Source: Lineus longissimus
Taxonomy: Eukaryota > Nemertea > Pilidiophora > Heteronemertea > Lineidae
Length of the DNA: 64,000 nucleotides
Reading direction: 5' to 3'
Assembly (NCBI RefSeq): GCF_910592395.1
Contig: NC_088316.1
Coordinates: forward strand, 19,716,001-19,780,000
Shown piece after piece: positions 48,601 to 59,900 of this stretch (positions within the stretch are counted from its first letter, which is position 1; the number at the start of each line of letters is the position of its first letter). The notes under the pieces were generated by a model. That model ran no database searches, was not told the DNA's origin, and worked only from the letters and a program-made list of their open reading frames with translations. The position numbers and the translations under genes are program-made.

Positions 48601-51123
48601 CGAATCATACTTAACTCAGGCTTTCCTTCTCTGTCAACGTAATTTAATAGACCTATTGCTATCCCTCTCCTTATGGTCATCACTACACTTTTCAACTAAC
48701 TTCGCAAAGTCAAGACCTTGTGAATGATATTTCAGTATTCAACCCTGGACTTTGCCAAGTAGCAGGCAGCGCACCGTGGACGGCAACTCTTTTCTGGAAA
48801 TTATGCATTGATTAGCCCTCTCTTTTGCCTTTTACAGATCCAGAGAAGGACAAGGCGAAGAGGCGAGCCAAAGCCCGAGCCTGCCTTCTTTGGTTGGCGA
48901 AGAAGCAGAAGCTTCTCTATGCTCTCGAAGATGCCTACCCTGAAAGCATACCGACTCCCGATTTACTTAAGTAAGCCAATTTATCCGAAAGAGCAAAGCT
49001 GACTGGCAAACCTAGCCATATCTTGTCCCGTTCATATCTAGTCCAGATCCATCATTCTTATTTCGCTGTAGCATACATCGGGACTCAAGTTGGAGGGGCT
49101 AGATCTCATCATCTATTCCTCGTAATTCCTCAAAATGCATGGCCTTTTCTTTCTTGATTAGTAACAAGCACAATACTGTTATACTCGCTACGTCACCTGT
49201 AACCTGCTCTTCAATAGGCTCGCCAATATCAAGCAGTCCGACATGTTCACTGCCATCGTCATGCTGAAGGGTATGGAGAAGAAGGACCTCATTCAGGAAG
49301 TGACGACGGGAGTCTGGATGCGCAAGCCAGGGGGACAGAACCACCAGCAGCATGGTAAGGAAATAGATTAAGTTGAGACACAGCCCGACATTGATACACA
49401 ATGATACAGAGGGGCGAACTTTGTGGCTTGCTGGTCGAAGTAATTTGAGATACCGAATAATATTGATTAGATTGAGAAGGACAGGACTGTCATCATGTCC
49501 TTCAGCGCACTTCGTCGATGCCCGATGCTCCATCTTTTGTACATTGTAAACTGTAACTTCAAACCGTCCTTTGCAGAGGTGAAGATCGTCACGGACATGC
49601 CGCGGCTGACTGGCAAGGAGCAACCCACAGTGGGTATTGTCACGGCGTTATACTGTGAGAAACAGGCCGTAGATGCAATGATCGAGAACAAGACAACTTA
49701 CGTCAAGTACAGCGCCAAAACGAAAGGTAGGAAAATTCATAAGAAGGTGGCGTTCACGAAATAAGGATGTGAGATGTGCCATTAAAGTTTCAACATCTTT
49801 GAATCAGTAATCCGCTGCGTGTTCCTGATGTTGCGGTTTTTGTTTTCCTCATAGCAATGAGCCAGCGTTTAGAGCGGTACCTCCTCATGGGTTCATGGTG
49901 GTTGCTTCATGGTGGTAGGTGTTTCAACATGAAATAGCTTCAAACCACCTAGGAGAAGGAGAAGCTACTAAGACATCTGACTCAATCTGATAACATGATT
50001 CATGTACATTGTGTAAGGACACTGTCTACCACCAACAAAAATAACTAAATTTCAGGTGATTCGTCCGTTTATACCATTGGTAAGATAGGCAAGATCAAAG
50101 TCGTCTGTACCAAGCTCTCACGTGTAGGACGAGGCAGAGGCGAGGCCATAGCAGCGGGGAATGCCATCACTAGGCTTCTAGGTAAGATGTGTCACCAGCA
50201 GATTGTCACGAAAAGCCGCACTCCTGCTCGAGAATGGGTGCGTCCGACATCTGTTTACAACACAAGAAGCTCCATTGTGGAGCAACCCAGTATTGCACTT
50301 GAAAAAACAAATCAACGATATCATCATACGTTGTTGCAGTCGTACAGCTAAAAGGAATTATATACAGGCTTGTTTGCTCCTTACATGAATATCTTTGATT
50401 TCAGGTACTTTCAGTCGTATCGAGCACGTCATCGTAACAGGTGTCGGAGGTGCTGTGCCCAACCCTGGAGACTACGAAAAGCATGTCCGCCTAGGTGACC
50501 TCGTGGTCTCATTTGCTGCAGCAGCGAAAGATCCCGTATACATCCACTGTGACAAGATGGAGCCAGTCAACGGGGAATACAACTTCCTGACACGGACCTG
50601 GTTCCCGAAAGAGCGGGCTATGCAAGGGGTAGCCATGGACATGCAGGAAATGCTAGCGGAGCATAGGACGAAATACCCATGGGAGACGTTCATAGATGAA
50701 GGAAAGGAGGCCATGAGCAGTGAAGAGTCAGGCTTCTACAAACCTGCGAGTAGGAATGATAGGATCTTTGTACCGAATTCGGGAGGGTCGCTCATTGAGT
50801 ACGAACACCCCCAGCCCCCTCCAGGTCATTACGTCCGCGAGGGGCAACCGAGAATACATTTCGGTGCATTCGGTGCAGGGCGGTTCGTCTCCCGGAACGA
50901 CAGGATTCGGGAAGATTTCTCAAACTTGTGCGGGGTCATTGCGTACGATTACGAATTCTACGCAGTGATGGAGTCCCTTGAAGGCAACCGCTGCGACAGT
51001 TTCATCGTAATCCGCGGCATGGCCGACTATGCTGATGGAACGAAACAGAAAGACTGGCAGCCATATTCTTCACTGGTTGCCGCCGCGTTTACTAAAGCTT
51101 TCGTCATGGCGATACCAGAGTAG
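45672..51123 (+). CDS. FAMeT-like/winged-helix/nucleoside phosphorylase protein, 12 exons
   Basis: Exons: 45672-45681, microexon 45809-45820, 46415-46558, 46830-46918, 47253-47364, 47550-47768, 48041-48490, 48838-48970, 49218-49354, 49577-49726, 50056-50181, 50405-51123; 766 residues. Residues ~15-195 are a Lys-rich alpha/beta region of unknown type ending in an acidic stretch. Residues ~200-345 match the farnesoic acid O-methyltransferase-like fold (Methyltransf_FA): WVAFKVRASESAHVALS, YEITLGGLNNTRCYIRE, and DFWVSWKDGIIQVGEG. Residues ~350-440 look like a winged helix (MFTAIVMLKGMEKKDLIQEV...). Residues ~450-766 are a nucleoside phosphorylase/MTA-SAH nucleosidase domain: VGIVTALYCEKQAV (454-467), IVTGVGGAVPN (537-547), VRLGDLVVS, and VIRGMADYADGTKQKDWQPY with D735 at the catalytic Asp position. 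The nucleosidase motif ME is changed to YE (DYEFYAV). The first exon begins after an acceptor at 45625. ATG 46435 is a fallback start. The protein has no symbol I recognise; the substrate is unknown. Confidence 0.88.
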
Positions 51124-51336
51124 TGAAGCCTTGTCCTTATCCGTGTAGTCTCCAGTCATGTCAGACCTTCGTTGTCGAAAGCTTTGCTCTGACGTTTAAA
51201 TACGTAAATATGTCATGATGTATAATTGCCTCTAAGTCAGCTCTTGCGATTCGTTGAGGTTAGTTATCGCCGTTGCTTTGATGATATAATTCAGACTGAT
51301 TCATATACAAAACTGTACTCTTGCATGCAAGGCACT

Positions 51337-51342
51337 AATAAA
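51337..51342 (+). terminator. Polyadenylation signal of the FAMeT-like gene
   Basis: AATAAA 214 nt after the stop at 51123, followed by T-rich sequence. Confidence 0.75.
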
Positions 51343-51723
51343 ACGTCTTTATCATAAACTTTCCTCGTAACTCTCTTGACGAAAATGAGCCACTAACCCG
51401 TGATCATCTGTTTCAGCAAAATTGTAGAAAGGTGTTCGGTTGGGCAGTATCTAAAACCACATACCACATACCACATACCGTCACACCCACATGCCAATTT
51501 TTCCAGGTGGGGCAATCCAATGACGGTTGAAGCTAAGACGATGAATTCATTTAGCATTTCAAACCTTGCTTTCTTATTTGCATGTCATATTTTTATCCTC
51601 GGCTAATAGCTGTAATTAGCTGAGCTGGGAGGGGGGGGGGGGTTATTCAAATCCTGCATCCACCCTCAGATACACAACAGGGAAGCTATAGGGACGACTT
51701 TCGTTTAAACTGACCAGAACCTG

Positions 51724-51903
51724 AACTCTCTCGGCCAAGGCCTACGCCAGGAGGACACTCTGAACAAGTTCAGGAAGGCTCTAAAAACTGAGCTTTTCAG
51801 AAAACATTTCTCACGCAACTAATGACTGTCAACTATAGTGGGGAGCGCTTTTGAACATTTTCAAATGGAAACAGCGCTTTATAAATTTAACTTTATTATT
51901 ACT
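51724..51903 (+). mobile_element. 3' relic of a non-LTR retrotransposon (LINE)
   Basis: A 32-codon open stretch to a stop at 51820-51822 reads NKFRKALKTELFRKHFS near its end. This resembles the short tail seen after the reverse transcriptase domain in many invertebrate LINEs. It is followed by AGCGCTTTATAAATTT and a TTATTATTACT simple-repeat end, the usual 3' terminus of such elements. The rest of the element is missing (5' truncation). The class (CR1, L2 or RTE-like) cannot be told from this fragment. Confidence 0.55.
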
Positions 51904-52087
51904 GTCCTAAATGTCTGGTCCAGAGTAGTCTCTTTATGTAATTGAGGGTGACTTTGATCTCCTGCTCTCCTCCTCAGTCAGATGGACAGCTACACAAAAC
52001 TAGAATCCTGGAGAAAAGACAACCTGGATCATGTCACATCTAGTCGGGACAAGACAAAAAATCAGGTGGCATTTTAATGATCAGGGA

Positions 52088-52733
52088 TTCACAATGGTGA
52101 ATTCAGTGTTCACCATGGTAACCCGCCCCCCCCCCCCACTTCCATAGTCAAGGGGGCCGCAGGCGCGTTCCCGTTTTTTCGGGAAAAGGGGGTTAATTTT
52201 CACAAAATCCCCGAAAAATCAATAAAATAGGGGTGTTATTACTGCTATTTTCCCTTCAAAAACTGAAAATAGGGGTATATTTTCTCATGTTTTCCTTCCC
52301 TGGGTCTTCTGAGGATCCTCAGCAGCAAGGAGATGATGTTCAGGAACACGTTATGCATTTCCATGAAGATCCTGATGGGGATGTGAACTTTGCTGCTCCA
52401 GAAGTGCAGACCCACCTTAGACATGTTGCTCAGGAAGCCCTTGATGATGATGAAGAGGAAACACAGCCTGCTATCACCAAGGTATCAAACACAATCCTCG
52501 GGGTAGGGATCCAAGACTCCCTTCAATTAGGGGGGTAAGATCAAATCCTTCCTTCAAATAGGGGGTCAATTTCCTCACAAAAGCCCGCAAATAGGGGGTA
52601 AAAAAAATGCTGTTTCCTTCCATTAGGGGGTGATTTTCAAACTTGGGAACAAGCCTATGTACCCCCTAAATAAGGAGAGTGGGGGGGGGGCGGGCATGGT
52701 AAATGAGAGTTAACCATGCTCACCATGGTGAAA
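52088..52733. mobile_element. Foldback (MITE-like) element with exon-like insert
   Basis: The two ends are imperfect inverted copies. The left TTCACAATGGTGAA...CACCATGGTAACCCGCC and its C run (about 52088-52140) mirror the right GGCGGGCATGGTAAA...CACCATGGTGAAA (about 52676-52733, G run 52681-52690). Similarity continues inward through AGGGGG and GTTCCC blocks. The centre (about 52318-52480) is an open, acidic stretch (EDPQQQGDDVQEHVMHFHED...) preceded by a splice-acceptor-like TTCTGAG and followed by AAG/GTATCA. No transposase was seen, so it would be non-autonomous. Target-site duplication is not clear. Confidence 0.45.
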
Positions 52734-52739
52734 TCTTAT

Positions 52740-53995
52740 CGTGTGGGGTTTTTCAGCCTGCTTTTTTTCCAGGCGCAGCACACGGACAAAATGATTTCTC
52801 CAAGCTGTACCCCCTGATTCACTGTATCACCTTTTGGGCTAGGCGCAGCCCAAGGGTTTGTGTAATACCATTTATATCCCTCGGCATTGATCCCATACAT
52901 GTTGCTGTGGCACATGCCTAACTTCTTCATATATCAAAAAGTGGTCGCTCTTAGTAGCTATGTAGGACATGCTCACTGACGAGCTGCGAGCGATAATGTT
53001 CACGGCGAACATTAACCCCTGATTTCCTCAGGATGGCATGATAATGGATGAAATGCTGGTTTAATCATGAGGCTTATCTTACTATGCACATGCAGTCAAG
53101 TTGTTTATACCAGCCAAATTCGGCCGGTGTAATGGTGTTTCTGTTTTTGAGTGTTTCTGTTTTTGAGTGTTTCCCCTCATTGTTTGGGAACGCTCAAAAA
53201 TAGATTGACAAGTTTTTCTGTGTATCCCCCCTATTGAAAAGTCGTGGTCTCTCTGCCTATTGTCTGGAAACACTGACACATGGGAAACAACCACAGATGT
53301 TACACCCGCATTACTCCCATTGGTACGTCGTCTGTTCGTTTCTTGTAGTACCGGTGGTCCACGGCAGGGGAGCTACAGGGAGGGAAATGTCACATCAAGT
53401 CTGTTTTTTCTTATTTAGAATTCTGAGAATTACAGACTTTGATTTCTTCAAAATCAAGGTACTAAAATTTAATTTTTTTCAAAATTTTTTTTTGAGAATA
53501 TGAGGCAATTGTTGAAGGTCCAATATCACTTTAGATTTTATAAAAAACTTTACTAATAAAAAAGTGACAGCCAAAAAACAAGGTCTGTAAAGTCTTTGGT
53601 CTGTAGAATAGACCCTGTCAAAATACTTTCCCCACAAAATTGGTGGACATCGGAACTTTAGGCAAATTGCAAACAACAAAGAGCGTCTCTCGCAGACAAC
53701 GAGAACGCAGTGAGATTCGACGAGAACGCCATGTTGAGAATTCGATTGCGTGCATAGCAATTTTTTCCGTTCCAGATTTCACAATATTTCACCTCATCCA
53801 GTCGATTAAGTTGTAAAGAAATAAAACGAACGAAATTATCTGTAATTCCTGACTACAGATTGCGTTATTTGAGCTTGTAAACATTGCCATTTCGGCCTGT
53901 TTTGGTCGATCAAATCCAACTCTTCCAGTTCCTTCCACTCCATCCAAAACCGAAAATTTTAACCAGGCGGTTTTGGCTGAGAAAAGAAAAGAAAA
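52740..53995. other. Intergenic region and RBM26/27 promoter
   Basis: No coding exon recognised. Near-palindromic A/T-rich sequence lies at 53460-53500. The RBM26/27 promoter and 5' UTR should be within the last few hundred bases. Confidence 0.5.
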
Positions 53996-56900
53996 ATGCT
54001 GGTTGAAGACACTGATGCGTTGAAAACGCATCTGACGAATGTTTTGGAGCCTATGTAAGTTGAATAGGGAGTTATTTATACATTCTTTCCACATTTTTTT
54101 ACCGAGTAGTTCAGCTTTAATGCCGGGGCATTGTGCCCATGGCTATGTCGACGTTGTCTCGAGGCGGACACATCAAAACATCTAAGACTACTAAGGGCTG
54201 GAAAAATCTTGGTGTCAAACTATATTATATCTGATAAAGTCCTGAGGCTGAGTCGATTGTTATGTCAGGTTGGATCGTTTAGGTGTCAGTCAGCCAAGCA
54301 TTGACCTATACCTAAGAAAACTTGGGACTTGTGAGCCGGTCTCATCTAACTGAATGATTACTAACATGAAGGCTGGTCGAGTCTTGTTTCTTCTGGTTCT
54401 TAAAGCTGATCTAAATCTTACCAATCTTCTCCTTGCAGCTGTGATGCCGACCCCCTCGCCTTAGCCAAGTATATCGTAGCTCTGGTGAAGAAGGACAAGA
54501 CACCAGAACAATTAAAAACAAGTTGTTTAGATCAGCTCGATGTGTTCCTACAAGATAGTAAGTAGCACTAAGGAACTTCACGCTTCAAGCCAAATGATGG
54601 GGACTTTGGAGTAGATTACATGTAGAACATACATAGGTGCAGTGGGCAGTCCCAATGCTATATGGAAATGTGCTGAAGACGTGTGTTGGGTCAGGATTCC
54701 AGGCACCTGACCACAGTGCAATGCAACCCAACGCTACTCTGACTAACAAACATTCGCTATGGATGATCGGAACTGGAAAGGAATGAGTACATTGTAGTAA
54801 GAGGATGAAGGCTCGCTCGGTGGAGAAGGAGAATGAGGACAAGCTGCTCTTGATTTAAGTTTCTTTGAACTCAAGAATCACTTCCATTTTATTTGCAGAA
54901 ACGAACGGTTTTGTTGACAATTTATTTGAGTCTTTGGAGACGAAATCATACCTGACAGCTGCGATGAATGTAGAACCGGGGAAGGTAGAAACTGTCGAGG
55001 TGAAGGATGTGGTGAAGGAAGAGAAAGAGACGGCCAAAAAAGATGGTGCTGATGTAAAGCCTGTGGAGGTGACGGAGCCTGTTGTGACAAAATCAGAGAG
55101 TGATCTCAGGAAAAGGAAGGCCAGTAGGGTGAGTTTCGACTTCAGCAGACTGAAAGTAGATCACTGAGAATGATGTGAGCATTTTAGAATAAACTGATTG
55201 GCAAATGACAGTCCATATCTTTATGTTGCATAATTTTCTCACCGTGGGAGCCTTAGCCTTGGGCCTTGCTTATTGTCTTTCAATGATTGTTGATTCTGTT
55301 ATATTTCACAATTCAGTCTCCCCCACCAATTGGTGGTGATGAAGACCGAGAGAATCGTCGGCGGTTGCGGTCACGGAGTAGAAGTCCATTCATGAGAGAC
55401 CGAAGTCCCAGAAGTCCTTTCCGTGGTGCTCTAAGAGGCAGAAACAGGTATGGTAGAGCAGGTCACCTCAAGAGGGGAGATATGGGGTTTGGAAATCAAT
55501 CTGTTTTCAGGATAGAAGGTGCTACTGCTTAAGGATCATGGATGGAAGTCACCAATAACTTGTCACATAAAATTGAGCTTTCTTCTCTGGTTATAATCGA
55601 ACTGCAGATGCACTTGTAATGACATCCAAACATTGCATTTCAGAGATGAGAGGCGTCGACAGCCATATTACCCTGGCAGACGACCCTGGGACAACAGAAG
55701 AGACCGTTTTCACCCACCACCATTCAGAGGTGATTTTGACATGCGGAGAATAAGACGAAGAAGTGTCTCGCCACAACGCCGCTGGTCACGTTCACCACCA
55801 CCAGCACAACAAATGAACAGATCTCCCCGGGGTCCTGGAGATAGGGCCCCTGGATCCCCAGGCCCTCATGGCAACCGTCCACCCGGCCCCCGTCCACAAT
55901 CAAAGAGTAGATCTTGGTCACCAAGGTCAAGAAGTAGGTCACCAAGAATGCGATCACCAAGACCACAGTCAAGGTCTAGGTCATTTTCAAGGTCGCGATC
56001 GAGGAGCTGGTCCAGGTCAAGATCATTCTCTAGGTCTCGTTCAAGGTCATGGACAAGGTCAAGGTCGAGAAGCAGATCTCCCTCAAGAGGTTGGTATCAT
56101 CAAGTTTTAAAACACGAGATAATCTTGGTTAATCTTTAGCTGTGGTGCATTGTTTTATATAAACGTTTCTCCTGATTTCAGGGAGAAAAAGTATGGGAAG
56201 CCGAGGCTCCACACCGCTCCTTGATCGTGGAGACAGAGATTATCGTGGTATTCCTGGTAGCAATCTCAAGAACTCACTCAGGCCTCGATGTAGAGACTTC
56301 GATGGTAAGCACTTTATCCTTGTAGTCAGTGCGGGAGTGGGGCAGGCCTTTTCATAACAAATCATTATCTTGGAACAACACAAACTCAAACTTGATTTCA
56401 GCTGATTTCCAATCCATAAACCATTGGACCGTACTGCAGCATATGGATGCACCTGCCTCAGCCTCTGACCGTAGCTGTTACTGTGTTTATAGTTGGTTGA
56501 CCATGGTAGATCTGTGATTGTGACTATTGCAGAGTCTCATGACATCAATTTACCATTGACGTGTATTATCCTTTCATCTGGACTTTCAGATTCTATTGAT
56601 TGTGATGCTCTCTCTGAGAATGGATATTACATTCAACAGCCGAGTAATCTTTTCTCTTCCTCTATCAATGCTGTTCTTTTCAATTCTGAACTACTGCGCC
56701 TCTTAAGCCCCTCTTTGCCTTAATCAAACAGCTGATTTTAACCTATTGAGTTTCTGTTGAAATTGCCACACACTGATTTGGTAAGCATATGAAAAATACT
56801 AGATAGAGTCTTGATTTTGGTGGCTTGCCATTGACTGAAGTTCAGACTTGGAGAGGCTGGCATTTGATTTTGTTCTGCGTTCTTCCTGCTCTTTTGTTCA

Positions 56901-59900
56901 GCTTTGTGCTTCTATAGAAATAGTCCATGAAAATATAATGATATTTGCTGTGAGGGATAATTGGAGAAAATACAATAAAGCAGGGAAATTGACCCAGTTC
57001 TGATATGGTATCTTTTTATGTGTTGGATATTTACCAGGGTATTATGTGTCTCGCAATAAGTCAGGACTATTGTAGTGTGATACTGGCTCGGTGCCTTAGA
57101 TCTGGGGGTCTTTTGCAAACAGTCGTTTAGTTTCTCCAGGGTCAACATGTGCTGCACAATTCACGCACATAATAATCAACTCGCCAAAAGAGAAACCAAG
57201 TAGCTGCCATTATTCAGTAATTAGAAGTGAAACACTGTGCTGTTGTCAATGTGTTGGTTTCACAAAAAACTGAGCATGGTCAATAGTCACTCGATGAGAC
57301 ATACTTGATAGTTTATATGTTCGCTTCTTGACCTGTTTGCACTTGTTCATGTCTTTGCAGAGAAGGGTTTTTGTATGCGTGGTGATCTGTGTCCGTTTGA
57401 TCATGGCTTGGACCCAGTGGTGGTGGAAGATGTGAACTTGATGGCGTTTCCTCCGGGAGGTAGGCAATCTTTCATGTCTCTGCTTGCTTGTCATTTGGGA
57501 ATATCAACATTTTGATTTGGTTGGGTGAAAGGATCTAGGTGTCAGTGTACTTATACAGGTAAACAACAAGAACTGGGGAACTGTTTTATTTCTATCATTA
57601 AAATCAGTCTTTCAAGTTCTGTCTTTAATTGTGTCTTTTAACGTGTCTTATCTTATAAAACACCATTTCTACAACTTTGTTTTGTTAGATGAGTTAATGT
57701 CATATTTGTTATGTATTCCAGGTCCCCCTGGTGCTGGCGGACCCCCTCCACGGCAAGGCTTGCCCCCACCGCCACCATTTGGCATACCTCCACCTCCGAT
57801 GGGGCCTCGGGGACCGATGATGCGCCCCCAAGTCAGTCAACCTAGACCCCCTGGTTTGGTGTTGCCTGGACCACCTGATTTGTCCCGACCGCCGAATATG
57901 CCTCCTGGTGCCAGGCTGCCACCCCCACCACCACCTGGAGGTAAGAATGAGAACTTACTATTGAGTAAATGAACTGCTGGGGGTGTGGCAGGCAAAGGGA
58001 TGAAACTGTAGCTTCACGTCTGACGGTTTTGGCCAGAACTGATTGGTTTGAAGGCTCAGAGTGCTGCTGGCTTTTGTCTCATCCTAGCTCTTTGGTTCTC
58101 GATGGCCTCAATAATTTTGCTTTCCTTTAAATTTTTTTGTTCATCGGTTTCGTTGATTCCAATTTAAATTTCAGTCGAGAAGTTAAGCACCAAAGTCATA
58201 GACCTAATGAACAAATTAGAACTAAAACATGGCGATAATTCTACCCTGTTAGGTAAAAGGTTGAGTTTGATGAGTTCGTTTGACTGTTGACAGTTACTTG
58301 TTCTAATCAAGCCAAGTGAACATCAATTTGCCCTGCAGTAAAAGTCCTTATCAAAACCATGACGGTTTAATAATCCATCCGATATTATTCATTATCATTC
58401 TGTTTTCTCAGTTCCATCTTATGAGGATCGCAGTTATGGTAAAACTCATATTTCCCTTCAAACATCGCTGTGAAGTCTGTCGCATGTGTACTTGACCATT
58501 CCCGCTTTGAGCGGATAAATGTGCATGCAAGAGGAGCTTATCTGACTAGTTAGCTGTCAGTGTCATGTGTCCTGCCACAAATCTGCTTTTCTTAACGCAA
58601 AAGATCAGGACCAAACTTATAGATTGGGCTTAGATTTCAGAATGCAAAAACCTGGCTTTGCTGCCTACATGTAGTCATGTTGCATTCACAGCTTGTTATA
58701 TTTTTCAGCAGATTTTTGCTTGATCAGTGTTTGTTGTGTTACTCCTGATCCAATGTGCTTTGTTTATTAAATGTAGTTGGCCCACTTTTTGAACGTCTCC
58801 CCATTTTTGCGGTTGTTTTCTGTGTCGTGGTCTTGCACAGTGTTATTTCATTGTGTAGCTTTGGTGGGTTTCTCAGATGGCTGATTTAAACCTGTCAGCT
58901 TTGAAGAGTTACATGTATTTTATTCTTCTCTGATCTGAGCATAGTTTGATAAAGAGGAGCTGTACCATTGAAAATAATACCTGGGCTGACTGTATTCCCA
59001 ATCCCAATTCGATTGAGTTGTAAAGCAGTAATTGAGAACATCTGTACACTTCACATGTCAGCATAACATGTTCTTGAATGAAGAACCCTACTGTGATTTT
59101 GAATGACCTCTTCATCTCTCTTCTGCTCTTTAGGTATGTTCCCGAAGCCAGAGCCATACAACCCTGAAGCACCCTCCATGCAGAATCAACCCTTCTGGAA
59201 TGGCAACCAAGGCCCGAGACCTCCGATGCCTCCAGGTGGCGCTCCTATGATGGGTCAGCAGCCCCAAAGACGTGATCTGGTCACTCTATCATCACACCCA
59301 CCACGGCAGCCATCATCTATGCCAGACGACCAAGGTGAGTATTGTTTTTGAAGGAATACATCTTGTCATGGCTTGTAGTGACCCCACAACCATAAAAAGC
59401 TACAGAAAGACAAAATTCAAATTGATTTGAAAAGATGAAGGCATTTGATCATATCGTTTAAACTGTGAGTGAAAAATTAACATGTTTGTCTCCATTGTAG
59501 GCCCAAAGCTCTCGGTTACTGTCAGGTCTGTTGGTCCCAATGATGCTGAGAGACGGGTTGTCGCCAGTGATGCTGAGAAGATGGATGAAGATAAGACAGA
59601 TGTTGCTGCACCAGTTCTGCCTGTGCCTTCAAATCGTCCCCCGACTCAAGGCAGGAATGTATACATCAATGCACGGAGGCCACCACAGAACTTTGATTAT
59701 TCCAGACTTGGTGAGTGTTCAATTTGAGTTTGGTCAGACTTGTAATTGAAAATCATATCGTGTGACTTGTTTTTGCACAGAGTTTCATGGTGGTACTTCA
59801 TCTTTCAGGTTCTCATCGTCGTACAGTGCTGAGGAAGCCTGACTATTCCAATTGTTCACTCGTGGTCAGGAAGGTTCCCCTCGAGTTCAACAACATCACC

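Noticed and set aside
55868-56110. 80-codon alternative frame within RBM26/27 exon 5
   Set aside because: The RS-dipeptide frame is the coding one; the other frame is an out-of-phase reading of the same RS repeat.
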